Below, in pieces: positions 1 through 8,513 of a stretch of DNA of 41,988 bases. Position numbers and translations under genes: made by a program. This stretch comes from Bacteroidales bacterium UBA4621 (GTDB lineage: Bacteria; Bacteroidota; Bacteroidia; Bacteroidales; Paludibacteraceae): contig DGIN01000042.1 of assembly GCA_002387325.1 (NCBI GenBank), positions 1-41,988 on the forward strand. Reading direction: 5' to 3'. The number at the start of each line of letters is the position of its first letter. The stretch's first letter is position 1. The notes beneath the pieces are model-generated. The model saw only the letters and a list, made by a program, of their open reading frames with translations, did no database searches and was not told the DNA's origin.

Positions 1-88
1 CGACGCGGGACGCGTCGTCTCCATAAACACTGCAAATTCATACGGTTTGTGGCAAACCGACCGCGGACGAGGGCGTCTGCGTCCCCGG
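1..88 (-). repeat. Three-hairpin intergenic element, copy A
   Basis: GC-rich block made of three consecutive inverted repeats. They are CGACGCG/CGCGTCG (1-7 with 11-17), CGGTTTG/CAAACCG (43-49 with 53-59) and CGCGGACG/CGTCTGCG (62-69 with 74-81, one G-U pair). The reverse complement aligns without gaps to 24784-24871, with about 78 of 88 bases identical. Differences lie in loops and linkers except for one stem change that still allows G-U pairing. The element may run past the window start. Function is unknown; it could be a REP-like DNA repeat or a structured RNA. Confidence 0.85.
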
Positions 89-197
89 CGATGTTATTTA
101 TGAATAATACGTTCCTGTAATGCGTGAATATACGTTTATGTAATGCATAAATGTATTAATGTTTGGATACGGTTACGTTGAGGCAGGCATTTTCTTT

Positions 198-229
198 TTT
201 GCTCATTCCATAAAAAAACACTACCTTTG
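198..229 (+). promoter_or_regulatory. Bacteroidetes-type promoter for the flippase-like gene
   Basis: TTTG at 198-201, a 20-base spacer, and TACCTTTG at 222-229 match the Bacteroidetes -33/-7 consensus. Transcription would start near 236, leaving an AT-rich leader of about 80 bases. The rest of 89-316 shows no gene. Confidence 0.8.
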
Positions 230-316
230 TACCCGTATATAAATTTACATCCACCATATATACCCCGTATATAATTCGTATTCATATAAACTGTACCGGC
301 ATATATTCTCTATTTT

Positions 317-1264
317 TTGGCAAAGCAAACTTACATACGGCTCTTGCGTATTGCGCTCACATTCTGTGCGTACGGTTATTTGGTCTATCAACTGATTATC
401 TTTGACGGGTATGCCGGTTTGTGGGAGCAGTTTGCGTCAGCACAGGCAGGGCAGTATCTGTGTATAGTTGCGTGTGCGTTGTTGATGCCGCTCAATATGT
501 GGCTTGAGGCGTGCAAATGGCAGTATCTGCTGCGTTCTGTCGAGCCGATGAGTATAGGCGAAGCACAGGCGCAGGTCTATTACGGAATGGTCGGGGCTTT
601 CGTTACCCCTTACCGTACGGGCGACTACCCCGCCCGCATTCTGCTGCTCAAGGACAAGTCTTTATGGGCGAGTGCAATAGGGATGGCGTTGTTGGGCAGT
701 GTGGCATTGACGATAGTGATTGTCCTGACAGGATTCCCTTCCGTTTTCCTTTTCTTTGCAGGCGAGACTTTCCCTGCTCTTTGGACGGTGTATGCAGCCG
801 CAGCGGTGTGTGCCGTATTGCTTTTTCTTACGCCCTGTCTGCTCCGCCTGCTCACGTTGGTCCGTTGGCGGCGAGCCAAAATGCGGCAGATGGCAGCGCA
901 ACTTGCCCGCTTGCGCTATGCGGAGTTTCTGCATATTCTATGGCTTTCTCTGCTTCGTTACCTCTGTTTCAGTGTGCAGATGGGGTTTGCACTCCGTTTT
1001 TGTGGGGTCAGCCTGTCAGGGGTTCAATGGTTTACAGCCCTTCCTCTCTATTATCTGCTGGTTACCCTTACTCCCAACATACCCGCCGCCGATTTCGGTA
1101 TTCGCGGTTCGTGGGCGATATACGTTTTCGGACATTTCGCTCCCGCCTCCGCCCCTGCCTGCGCTATGGCCGTATTGCTGATATGGCTGATCAATACGGC
1201 ACTGCCCGTATCAATCGGGAGTCTGCTCCCGTATATCAGCAAGAGGGTTTCGCACAACGGATAA
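317..1264 (+). CDS. Flippase-like integral membrane protein (lysylphosphatidylglycerol synthase TM family)
   Basis: A 315-residue polytopic membrane protein with about eight hydrophobic segments and a basic segment (VRWRRAKMRQ) in the middle. Length and pattern fit the LPG_synthase_TM/UPF0104 family, whose members include the flippase-like half of MprF and many Bacteroidetes proteins of unsettled function. The conserved late segment around TPNIPAADFGIRGS is typical of the family. The start is TTG at 317, chosen because an in-frame stop lies at 287-289 and no ATG precedes the first membrane segment. The gene stands alone behind its own promoter and converges on polA across a shared hairpin terminator. 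Role in lipid transport is inferred from the family only. Confidence 0.75.
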   Translation: MAKQTYIRLLRIALTFCAYGYLVYQLIIFDGYAGLWEQFASAQAGQYLCIVACALLMPLNMWLEACKWQYLLRSVEPMSIGEAQAQVYYGMVGAFVTPYRTGDYPARILLLKDKSLWASAIGMALLGSVALTIVIVLTGFPSVFLFFAGETFPALWTVYAAAAVCAVLLFLTPCLLRLLTLVRWRRAKMRQMAAQLARLRYAEFLHILWLSLLRYLCFSVQMGFALRFCGVSLSGVQWFTALPLYYLLVTLTPNIPAADFGIRGSWAIYVFGHFAPASAPACAMAVLLIWLINTALPVSIGSLLPYISKRVSHNG

Positions 1265-1303
1265 AAAAAGAGACCGCCCGTATCAGTCAGGCGGTCTCTT
1301 TTT
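1265..1303. terminator. Bidirectional terminator between the flippase-like gene and polA
   Basis: A 14-bp perfect stem (1265-1278 with 1290-1303) has A-tract and T-tract ends and an 11-base loop. It can serve both converging genes. Confidence 0.9.
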
Positions 1304-1319
1304 GCAAAGCGGAATACTG

Positions 1320-3680
1320 TCAATGCGCTTCGAGCCAATTATGCCCCACGCCGCAATCGGCGACAAGCGGGACGGAAAGCGTTACCACCCCCTGCATTTC
1401 CTCCAATACCAGCCGGCGCACCTGTTCCACTTCGTTTTCCGGTACGTTGAAATTCAGTTCGTCATGCACCTGCATTATCATCTGCGCCCGCAGCGGTTCG
1501 CCCGTTTGAGCATTTTTCTCGGTATGCAAGCGGTGATGGATACTCACCATTGCCATCTTGATAATGTCGGCAGCGGTCCCCTGTATGGGTGCATTCACCG
1601 CATTGCGCTCTGCAAACGAGCGCACGGTGGCATTGTGCGAAAGAATATCCGGCAGATAGCGTTTGCGCCCGAAAAGCGTCTCGGCATACCCCCTCTGCCG
1701 CGCCAGTTCTTTCTGTTGTTCTATATATTGCACCACGCCGGGAAAGGCGGCGAAATAGTCATCTATCAACTGTTTTGCCTCGCTTCGGGAGCAGTCCAAC
1801 TGTTGGGACAAGCCGAAAGCCGATATGCCATAGATAATTCCGAAATTAGCCGTTTTGGCACGGCGTCGCTGGTCTTTTGTAACCTGTCCGATAGGCACAT
1901 TGAATATCTTGGCTGCAGTGGCAGCGTGGATGTCCTGCCCCGATCGGAATGCCTCCAACATGTGCGGGTCTTGCGAGAAATGTGCCATCAGACGCAGTTC
2001 GATTTGCGAATAGTCCGCGCTCATGAACAGACAGCCGTCGTCCGGTATAACCGCTTCTCGGATCAGTTTGCCGCGCTCCGATCGGATAGGCAGGTTTTGC
2101 AAGTTGGGATTGGATGACGAGAGTCTTCCAGTAGCCGTAACCGTCTGATTGTAAGTGGTATGTATCTTTCCGTCCTGTGGATTGATGTAACCAGGCAACG
2201 TGGAGATATAGGTTGAAATCAGTTTTTTCAGTTCGCGATACTCCAATATCTTCCCCACTATGGGATGTTTCTCTTTCAGTGCGAGCAGCACTTCCTCGGA
2301 GGTGCTGTATTGTCCGGTCTTCGATTTCTTCGCCTTGCTGTCCAATTGCAGCGTATCAAACAGCAGTTCCCCCACCTGACGCGGGGAGTTGATATTAAAT
2401 TTCCTACCTGCCAACGTGTAGATTTGCTGTTCTATCTCTGTCAGTTCCGCCGTCAGCCGGATTTCCGCTTCGTGCAGTTTGCCCACATCGATACGCACGC
2501 CCGCCCGCTCCATCTCGCGCAGCACCGGTACAAGCGGCAGTTCCACTTCGTTGTACAGTTTCCACAACGCCTTATCCGCTTTCAGTGCTTCCCAGTTGAC
2601 GGGGACATTCGGATTGTATGCGACCTCAGGATTGAGCAGATAGGCGGCAATACGGTCAGTCTCCGAGTCAGTTTTTTCGTCTTGCGGGAGGAGGATTGCC
2701 GTATCGGGTTTCGGTGCCGGCATCGGCTCTGCAAACAAATCCAAAGTCTGTTCCACAGGTTTCTGCTTTCTGCCGGTATTATTGAGCCCTTCCTTTGGAG
2801 GGGTTGTGGAGGTTGCGTCTTGGGCAATGTTCTTTTTCAGCAGCGAATTGAACTCCAGATGCTGATAGATGGGTGTCAATCTGCTCCAGTCGGGTTGTTT
2901 GGCGAGCAGGGCTTGTGTATCCAAGTCTATAGGCACATCGGTGCGGATGGTGGCAAGAAAACGGGAGAAACGTATTTGGTCTGCCTGTGTCTCCACCTTT
3001 GTTTTGAGTGCGCCTTTGAGTTGGCCGGTATGCGCCAACAGGTGGTCTATGTTGCCAAACTGCTGCAACAATGCCACAGCGGTCTTTTCCCCCACCCCTT
3101 TGCAGCCGGGTATATTATCGCTTGCATCGCCCATCAGTCCGAGCAGGTCAATCACCTGCAATTGGTTGGTCAGCCCATATTTGGCACACACTTCTGCGGG
3201 ACCGAGTTTCTCGAAACCGCCCGTATGACGCGGGCGATACATATAAATATGACTTGAGACCAGTTGCCCGTAATCCTTATCAGGAGTTGCCATATACACC
3301 TCAAAACCGGCGGCTTCACCTTTTTTTGCCAACGTACCGATTACATCATCCGCCTCGAATCCCTGCACTTCCAGAATCGGAATGTTCATCGCTGCAAGAA
3401 TGTCTTTGATAACGGGTACAGCACGGCGGATGTCCTCGGGGGTCTCTTCCCGCTGCGCCTTGTACTGCCCGTATGCCTCGTGGCGAAAAGTAGGACCGTG
3501 CGTGTCAAAAGCGACACCCACGTGCGTAGGCTTTACACGCTTCAGCAAGTCGTCCAAAGTAACCACAAAGCCGAAAACGGCAGACGTATTCTCCCCGCGG
3601 GAATTAATTCGCGGTGTGCGAATAAAGGCGTAATATGCACGATAAATCATTGCATACGCATCTATCAGTAACAGGGTCAT
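1320..3680 (-). CDS. polA: DNA polymerase I lacking most of the 3'-5' exonuclease domain
   Basis: 786 residues, against about 920-950 for usual Bacteroidetes Pol I. Residues 1-287 are a full 5' nuclease with its aspartates (LLIDAYAMIYRAYYAF, EADDVIG, GDASDNIPG). A low-complexity linker follows at 288-341. From 342 comes only the tail of the proofreading domain (DRIAAYLLNPE, matching the end of the exo region), then an intact polymerase domain: motif A DYSQIELR (D556), the O-helix RRAKTANFGIIYG, and motif C QVHDEL (H739, D740). The exonuclease motifs DTETTG, NxxxFD and YxxxD are missing. The enzyme should still remove primers and fill gaps but should not proofread. The start is the ATG at 3680, since the family begins at MTLLLIDAYA and a matching promoter lies just upstream. 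Confidence 0.95.
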   Translation of the reverse strand: MTLLLIDAYAMIYRAYYAFIRTPRINSRGENTSAVFGFVVTLDDLLKRVKPTHVGVAFDTHGPTFRHEAYGQYKAQREETPEDIRRAVPVIKDILAAMNIPILEVQGFEADDVIGTLAKKGEAAGFEVYMATPDKDYGQLVSSHIYMYRPRHTGGFEKLGPAEVCAKYGLTNQLQVIDLLGLMGDASDNIPGCKGVGEKTAVALLQQFGNIDHLLAHTGQLKGALKTKVETQADQIRFSRFLATIRTDVPIDLDTQALLAKQPDWSRLTPIYQHLEFNSLLKKNIAQDATSTTPPKEGLNNTGRKQKPVEQTLDLFAEPMPAPKPDTAILLPQDEKTDSETDRIAAYLLNPEVAYNPNVPVNWEALKADKALWKLYNEVELPLVPVLREMERAGVRIDVGKLHEAEIRLTAELTEIEQQIYTLAGRKFNINSPRQVGELLFDTLQLDSKAKKSKTGQYSTSEEVLLALKEKHPIVGKILEYRELKKLISTYISTLPGYINPQDGKIHTTYNQTVTATGRLSSSNPNLQNLPIRSERGKLIREAVIPDDGCLFMSADYSQIELRLMAHFSQDPHMLEAFRSGQDIHAATAAKIFNVPIGQVTKDQRRRAKTANFGIIYGISAFGLSQQLDCSRSEAKQLIDDYFAAFPGVVQYIEQQKELARQRGYAETLFGRKRYLPDILSHNATVRSFAERNAVNAPIQGTAADIIKMAMVSIHHRLHTEKNAQTGEPLRAQMIMQVHDELNFNVPENEVEQVRRLVLEEMQGVVTLSVPLVADCGVGHNWLEAH

Positions 3681-3705
3681 ATTCCTATACAAACTATATT
3701 TTTTA

Positions 3706-3737
3706 CAAAAATACAACTAATTATCCGATTACGCAAA
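3706..3737 (-). promoter_or_regulatory. Promoter of polA
   Basis: On the minus strand TTTG (3734-3737), 20 bases, then TATTTTTG (3706-3713). It lies 26 bases from the polA ATG. Confidence 0.75.
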
Positions 3738-3907
3738 TATCATCCGCATTTCTCTGCACCGTCTTGTTGCAAATGCTCCTATCATTTATCCTCCCGCATC
3801 ACAGATTCAATGCCTTAACAATAATAGTGGAATACGCATAACCAAAATAACAAAAAGATGATAAAAAGTCTATTTTGCGGAAGAAAAATGCGGAATGAGT
3901 ACTAAAA

Positions 3908-3939
3908 TTTGTACATTTCAAAAAAAAACCGTAATTTTG
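3908..3939 (+). promoter_or_regulatory. Promoter of the acpP-fabF operon
   Basis: TTTG at 3908-3911, 20 bases, TAATTTTG at 3932-3939. The leader before the acpP ATG is about 80 bases. Confidence 0.8.
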
Positions 3940-4026
3940 CACCGTTTTTTGTGCCGTTGTACAATTGCTTGCTGTTTGCAAACATAGCGCAACCGACAGA
4001 TTATTCACTTATAAAAATGAAAAATT

Positions 4027-4269
4027 ATGACTGAACAAGAAATCGAATCAAAAGTAAAGGCTATTATCGTTGATAAATTAGGTGTTGAAGAAAGACAAGT
4101 AACCAACGATGCCAATTTCCAAGCAGATCTGAACGCTGACTCGTTGGACACAGTGGAACTGATTATGGAGTTCGAAAAAGAATTCAACATCACCATCCCC
4201 GACGAGGATACCCAGAAAATTTCGACCGTAGGCGACGCTATCGCTTATGTAAAAGAGGCTCTTGCTTAA
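4027..4269 (+). CDS. acpP: Acyl carrier protein
   Basis: An 80-residue acidic protein that carries growing acyl chains for fatty acid synthesis in the cytoplasm. The phosphopantetheine site is Ser39 in NADSLDTVELIMEFEKEF, the classic DSL motif at the start of helix 2. Length and the C-terminal helix (GDAIAYVKEALA) match the family. It is the first gene after a clear promoter and is followed 151 bases later by fabF, a common pairing in Bacteroidetes. The stop codon lies inside a small AT-rich hairpin (4261-4279). The rnc gene that often follows acpP-fabF in this phylum is not found here. Confidence 0.98.
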   Translation: MTEQEIESKVKAIIVDKLGVEERQVTNDANFQADLNADSLDTVELIMEFEKEFNITIPDEDTQKISTVGDAIAYVKEALA

Positions 4270-4296
4270 AAAAAGCAAGCATTTCTGATAGAGTTT

Positions 4297-4331
4297 TACG
4301 AGCATACGGGACGACTGTAGGCTCGTATGCT
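4297..4331 (+). promoter_or_regulatory. Two overlapping, mutually exclusive hairpins between acpP and fabF
   Basis: TACGAGC (4297-4303) can pair with GCTCGTA (4321-4327). Alternatively AGCATACGGG (4301-4310) can pair with 4322-4331 with one G-U. The arms overlap, so only one can form. No T-tract follows, so it does not look like a simple terminator. It could set the ratio of acpP to fabF by pausing or processing; this is inference. Confidence 0.4.
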
Positions 4332-4420
4332 GTATAGAGAATCAACTTGTATTCTCGCAGTATTTACCAAATAATCACAAGGTGGGTTTCCGTGATGGAC
4401 AGATCCCTACAGAACAGAAG

Positions 4421-5677
4421 ATGAAAGAATTAAAACGAGTTGTCGTAACCGGATTGGGTGCATTGACTCCTGTCGGGAATAATGTTTCAGACACATGGCA
4501 GGCACTTGTTGAAGGTAAAAACGGAGTGGGACAAATTACACAATTTGATGCCGCTCTATTCAAGACACAATTCGCTGCAGAAGTGAAAGGTTTTGACCCG
4601 AGTGCGTTGCTTGACCGCAAAGAAGCACACAGGATGGACCGCTACGCCCAATTCTCGGTATGGGTTGCCAAAGAGGCAATGAACGACTCGAAACTGGATT
4701 TGGAAAAAGAAAACCACGAGCGAATGGGCGTGATATGGGGTAGCGGTATGGGCGGACTGAAAACATTCGAAACCGAATTTATCGAATATGCCAAAGGCGA
4801 CGGCACACCGCATTTCAATCCGTTCTATATCCCCAAAGTGATACTGAGTATCGGCGCAGGGCATATATCCCTGATGTTCAAACTGAAAGGTCCGAGTTAT
4901 GCCGTGTCATCGGCGTGTGCTTCATCTTCGCACGCTATCGCACAGGCGTTTGACCATATACGAATGGGGCATGCGGATGTCATACTGACAGGCGGTGCGG
5001 AAGCCGCTGTTACTCCGTCCGGCATAGGCGGTTTCAATGCAATGCATGCACTTTCGTCGCGCAACGACTCTCCCGAAACCGCCTGCCGCCCGTTCTCGGC
5101 TTCGCGCGACGGTTTCGTATTAGGGGAAGGAGCAGCCTGTCTCGTTCTGGAAGAATACGAACATGCTATAGCGCGGGGGGCGAAAATTTACGCCGAAATG
5201 GCGGGTGAGGGAATGACCTCGGATGCCTACCATCTCACGGCTCCCGACCCCGATGGCTACGGAGCGCAACGCGTGATGAAAATGGCACTTGAAGATGCAG
5301 GTCTGCATCCCGAAGATATTGATTATATCAACACGCACGGCACTTCGACGCCGCTCGGCGACATTGCGGAACTGCACGCCATACAGGAAGTGTTCGGAGA
5401 ACACGCCTACAAAATGAATCTTGACTCCACCAAATCAATGACCGGACACCTGCTTGGTGCCACGGGGGCAGTGGAGGCTATGGCAACCGTGTTGGCTTTG
5501 CACAACGGTGTCATCCCCCCCACAATCAACCATACTGACGAGGACGAGGATCCGAAAATCGACTATCGGCTCAACCTTACTTTCGGCAAGGCACAAAAAC
5601 GCAACATACGCTATGCACTGAGCAACACTTTCGGTTTCGGCGGACATAATGCATGCTTGGCGTTTAAGAAAGCGTAA
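4421..5677 (+). CDS. fabF: Beta-ketoacyl-ACP synthase II
   Basis: A 418-residue condensing enzyme that elongates acyl-ACP with malonyl-ACP. The Cys-His-His triad is visible: Cys166 in SSACASSSHA, His306 in NTHGTSTPLGD and His343 in SMTGHLLGATGAVE. The glycine-rich C-terminus (NTFGFGGHNACLAF) is typical of FabF. The start is the ATG at 4421, giving the usual MKELKRVVVTGLG beginning; the reading frame is open upstream to a GTG at 4382 but that extension has no family match. It is probably co-transcribed with acpP, whose product it uses. Confidence 0.97.
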   Translation: MKELKRVVVTGLGALTPVGNNVSDTWQALVEGKNGVGQITQFDAALFKTQFAAEVKGFDPSALLDRKEAHRMDRYAQFSVWVAKEAMNDSKLDLEKENHERMGVIWGSGMGGLKTFETEFIEYAKGDGTPHFNPFYIPKVILSIGAGHISLMFKLKGPSYAVSSACASSSHAIAQAFDHIRMGHADVILTGGAEAAVTPSGIGGFNAMHALSSRNDSPETACRPFSASRDGFVLGEGAACLVLEEYEHAIARGAKIYAEMAGEGMTSDAYHLTAPDPDGYGAQRVMKMALEDAGLHPEDIDYINTHGTSTPLGDIAELHAIQEVFGEHAYKMNLDSTKSMTGHLLGATGAVEAMATVLALHNGVIPPTINHTDEDEDPKIDYRLNLTFGKAQKRNIRYALSNTFGFGGHNACLAFKKA

Positions 5678-5727
5678 ATTTCTGCCGCATAGCGGGAAAC
5701 AAAAATCAAAGATTAAGCATAAACAAG

Positions 5728-5744
5728 GAGAGGAGACGCCTCTC
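5728..5744 (+). other. Short hairpin upstream of the winged-helix gene
   Basis: GAGAGG/CCTCTC with a 5-base loop, in the fabF-downstream gap. It is preceded by TTAAGCATAAACAA (5713-5726), a 14-base word that recurs twice beside the three-hairpin element at 24872 and 24909. Its role is unknown. Confidence 0.35.
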
Positions 5745-5775
5745 TGTATAACTAACTAAATAAGGTATTTGTCGT

Positions 5776-5973
5776 ATGATTACAAGCAAAATTGGTGAGA
5801 ATGCCGGACTTGTCTGGAATGCACTGCAAGGCGGTGCGCTCACAACCAAAGCGCTGAAAAAAGCAACCAAACTGAAAGAGGCAGAACTGAATATGGCTCT
5901 CGGTTGGTTGGCACGTGAAGGAAAAATCACCTTCACCGTTACGGACGCAGACACAACTATTGCATTGCAATAA
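5776..5973 (+). CDS. Small winged-helix protein (DUF2582-like)
   Basis: A 65-residue protein with the layout of a single winged helix: helix (IGENAGLVWNALQ), recognition-helix region (LTTKALKKATKLKEAELNMALGWLAREG), then a two-strand wing (KITFTVTDADTTIALQ). It resembles the DUF2582 family of Bacteroidetes, small stand-alone wHTH proteins whose targets are unknown. It lies 98 bases after fabF on the same strand and before an 11-bp hairpin, so it is probably the last gene of the acpP operon. Whether it binds DNA or another macromolecule cannot be told from sequence. Confidence 0.8.
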   Translation: MITSKIGENAGLVWNALQGGALTTKALKKATKLKEAELNMALGWLAREGKITFTVTDADTTIALQ

Positions 5974-5988
5974 TTGAATAATTGACAC

Positions 5989-6028
5989 GGACGAAGTGCG
6001 GCTTGGCTTGCACTTCGTCCTTAATTTT
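5989..6028 (+). terminator. Hairpin terminator or attenuator just before asd
   Basis: Perfect 11-bp inverted repeat GGACGAAGTGC (5989-5999) / GCACTTCGTCC (6010-6020), a 10-base loop, then TTAATTTT. It ends only 10 bases before the asd start codon, and no separate asd promoter is visible. It could end the acpP transcript or control read-through into asd. Confidence 0.7.
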
Positions 6029-6037
6029 GAAAAACAA

Positions 6038-7036
6038 ATGGTTGTTGCGATTGTTGGTGCCTCGGGTGCCGTCGGACAAGAATTGCTCAAAGTGCTTGAT
6101 GAGCGGCATTTCCCTGTTACCGAACTCCGTTTATTCGGTTCTACACGCAGTGCCGGAACCGAATATCTTTTTCGTGGCAAACCCCACAGAGTGCAACTCT
6201 TGGAGTATGGTGATGCTTTCCGCGGGGTGGGTATAGCCTTTGCTTCGGCGGGGGCATCGGTCTCGCACGAGTATGCTGACGACATCACCCGTTATGGAGC
6301 AATCCTTATCGACAACTCCTCGGCTTTCCGTATGGACGAAGATGTGCCGCTAGTGGTGCCGGAAGTGAACGCCGCCGATGCATTAGTGCGCCCGCGCAAC
6401 ATCATTGCCAACCCCAACTGTACCACTATTCAAATGGTGGTTGCACTGCAAGCCATTGAAAACCTGAGTCATATACGCCGTGTGCGGGTATCCACCTACC
6501 AGGCCGCCAGCGGTGCAGGGGCGCAGGCGATGAAAGAGTTGGAAAAACAGCACAGACAGATTATCAATGGCGAGACGCCCATTGTGGAGCGGTTTCCCTA
6601 CCAATTGGCATACAATATGATTCCGCAGGTTGATGTCTTCACCGCCAACGGCTACACCAAAGAGGAAATGAAGATGTACAACGAGACGCGCAAAATTATG
6701 CACTCTGACATACGTGTTTCCGCCACTTGTGTGCGCGTCCCCTCCCTTCGCGCCCACTCCGAAAGCGTGTGGGTTGAAACCGAACAGCCCGTATCGGCGG
6801 AGCAGGCAAAAGCCGCTTTTGCATCGGCTCCCGGTTGTGTGCTGATGGACAACCCCGCCCGAAAAGAATACCCTATGCCGCTGTTTTTGAGCGGACGCGA
6901 CGAGGTATTCGTCGGGCGCGTGCGCAAAGACATCGCTGATGACAACGGACTCAGTTTCTGGTGCGTCAGCGACCAGATACGCAAAGGTGCCGCCCTCAAT
7001 GCCGTACAAATAGCAGAATACATCATTAATGCATAA
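6038..7036 (+). CDS. asd: Aspartate-semialdehyde dehydrogenase
   Basis: A 332-residue NADPH-dependent enzyme reducing aspartyl phosphate to aspartate semialdehyde, the branch point to lysine/diaminopimelate, threonine and methionine. The Rossmann motif VAIVGASGAVGQELL opens the protein, the catalytic cysteine is Cys128 in NPNCTTIQM, and the base is His240 in RVPSLRAHSESVWVE. The start is the ATG at 6038, directly before the Rossmann strand; a GTG at 5996 would put the upstream hairpin inside the coding region and is rejected. It sits alone between the hairpin and a 149-base gap. Confidence 0.97.
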   Translation: MVVAIVGASGAVGQELLKVLDERHFPVTELRLFGSTRSAGTEYLFRGKPHRVQLLEYGDAFRGVGIAFASAGASVSHEYADDITRYGAILIDNSSAFRMDEDVPLVVPEVNAADALVRPRNIIANPNCTTIQMVVALQAIENLSHIRRVRVSTYQAASGAGAQAMKELEKQHRQIINGETPIVERFPYQLAYNMIPQVDVFTANGYTKEEMKMYNETRKIMHSDIRVSATCVRVPSLRAHSESVWVETEQPVSAEQAKAAFASAPGCVLMDNPARKEYPMPLFLSGRDEVFVGRVRKDIADDNGLSFWCVSDQIRKGAALNAVQIAEYIINA

Positions 7037-7103
7037 TTAACATTCACAACCCTTATTTTGCTAATAATTTTTAATTCAACTATTCATAATTCGTCATTGG
7101 AAA

Positions 7104-7138
7104 GTAAGGAGGATGAGCATAGGATAGGCATGGGATAG
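7104..7138 (+). repeat. 11-bp period array upstream of the U32 gene
   Basis: GTAAGGAGGAT, GAGCATAGGAT and AGGCATGGGAT follow one another at 7104, 7115 and 7126, each ending in GGAT exactly 11 bases apart. The first unit is the reverse complement of the unit ATCCTCCTTAC at 39468 and 39479. TACCTTTG at 7141-7148 directly after could be a -7 box, but no -33 box lies at the right distance. Confidence 0.75.
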
Positions 7139-7185
7139 GCTACCTTTGAGCAGGTTTTGCAAAGATAAATAATTTATAAAACACA

Positions 7186-8478
7186 GTGCAGAATATAAAC
7201 AACGAACATATCGAGATTATGGCACCCGTCGGATGCTGGGAGTCGCTGGCGGCTGCTATCGAAGCAGGTGCTACGAGTGTCTATTTCGGTATCGAGTATC
7301 TCAATATGCGTGCCCGTTCTTCGGCGAATTTTACCACTGATGACCTGCACAAGATTGTGGCAATCTGCCGCGAAGCGGGTGTGAAGACCTACCTCACGCT
7401 CAATACCGTGATGTATCCCGAAGACTTGCCACTGATGCACACCATTGTGGACAACGCCAAAGCAGCGGGACTTGACGCCATCATCGCAAGCGACATCGCT
7501 GTAATGCAATACGCCCGTTCTCAGGGAGTTGAGATACATCTCTCTACCCAACTGAACATTGCCAACACCGAGGCACTGCGTTTCTATGCGCAGTTCGCCG
7601 ACGTGGTCGTGCTGGCACGCGAACTGAATATGACCCAAGTGGTGTCTATTCATCGCGACATCATCGCGCAGCATATCTGCGGTCCCAAAGGCGAACTGCT
7701 GCGCATCGAGATGTTTTGCCACGGTGCCCTCTGTATGGCGGTATCGGGCAAGTGCTACCTGAGCCTGAACAACCTCGGCTACAGTGCCAACCGCGGGGCA
7801 TGTATGCAAATCTGCCGACGCGGATATATCGTCAAAGACAAAGAGTCTGACCTCGAACTCGAGGTGGACAACCAATATATTATGTCGCCCAAAGACCTGA
7901 AAACCATCCATTTCCTCAACAAAATGCTGGATGCGGGTGTACGGGTATTGAAGATTGAAGGGCGTGCGCGTGGAGCGGAATATGTGCAGACCGTTGTCTC
8001 ATGCTATCGCGAAGCGGTCGAGGCATGGCAACGTGGCGAATACGCCGATGATGCCCTTATCCTGCCACGTATCGAGGATTGGAACACACAACTTGCCCGT
8101 GTGTTCAACCGCGGTTTCTGGGATGGTTACTACCAGGGGCAGCGTATCGGCGAGTGGACACACTCCTACGGCAGCAGAGCAACCCGCAAGAAAGTGTTTG
8201 CCGGCAAATGCACCAACTTCTTCAAAAACATCGGCGTGGCAGAGTTCTTCATCGAAGCGACCGATGCCATTCACGAGGGCGATGAATTGCTCGTAACAGG
8301 CGAGACAACAGGGGCTTACGAGATAACCGCACACGACATACGCAATGCCAAAGGTGAACAAAAAGATGAAATCCGCAAAGGGGCGTATTTCTCCCTTAAA
8401 ACCGCCAAGACACTCCACCGCGGAGACAAACTCTTTGTCCTGAAACCCACAGATACAGGAAGTACAGAGAATGAATAA
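7186..8478 (+). CDS. Peptidase U32 family protein (TrhP/YegQ-like, probable tRNA hydroxylation factor)
   Basis: 430 residues. The N-terminal TIM-barrel part begins IEIMAPVGCWESLAAAI and continues with YFGIEYLNMRARS. The family signature follows around residues 175-210: EMFCHGALCMAVSGKCYLS, NRGACMQICRRGY, with several conserved cysteines. The C-terminal region (GDELLVTGETTGAYE, RGDKLFVLK) resembles the small beta-barrel of YegQ/TrhP. U32 proteins were first called collagenases, but the best studied relatives take part in 5-hydroxyuridine formation in tRNA. The start is GTG at 7186, because the alternative ATG at 7219 would cut the first strand. It begins a run of six co-directional genes. Confidence 0.9.
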   Translation: MQNINNEHIEIMAPVGCWESLAAAIEAGATSVYFGIEYLNMRARSSANFTTDDLHKIVAICREAGVKTYLTLNTVMYPEDLPLMHTIVDNAKAAGLDAIIASDIAVMQYARSQGVEIHLSTQLNIANTEALRFYAQFADVVVLARELNMTQVVSIHRDIIAQHICGPKGELLRIEMFCHGALCMAVSGKCYLSLNNLGYSANRGACMQICRRGYIVKDKESDLELEVDNQYIMSPKDLKTIHFLNKMLDAGVRVLKIEGRARGAEYVQTVVSCYREAVEAWQRGEYADDALILPRIEDWNTQLARVFNRGFWDGYYQGQRIGEWTHSYGSRATRKKVFAGKCTNFFKNIGVAEFFIEATDAIHEGDELLVTGETTGAYEITAHDIRNAKGEQKDEIRKGAYFSLKTAKTLHRGDKLFVLKPTDTGSTENE

Positions 8479-8513
8479 AGTTCAGAAAAACATCCGCCGT
8501 CATCCTCTGTGTA

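Noticed and set aside
3681..3716. N-terminal extension of polA by 12 residues
   Set aside because: It would overlap the promoter -7 box, and the family starts at MTLLLIDAYA.
5974..6037. Lysine riboswitch upstream of asd
   Set aside because: Only 64 bases are available and they contain a single simple hairpin, far too little for the lysine aptamer.
7141..7148. Promoter of the U32 gene based on TACCTTTG
   Set aside because: The -7 box is perfect, but no TTTG-like -33 box lies 19-21 bases upstream; it is left as a possibility only.
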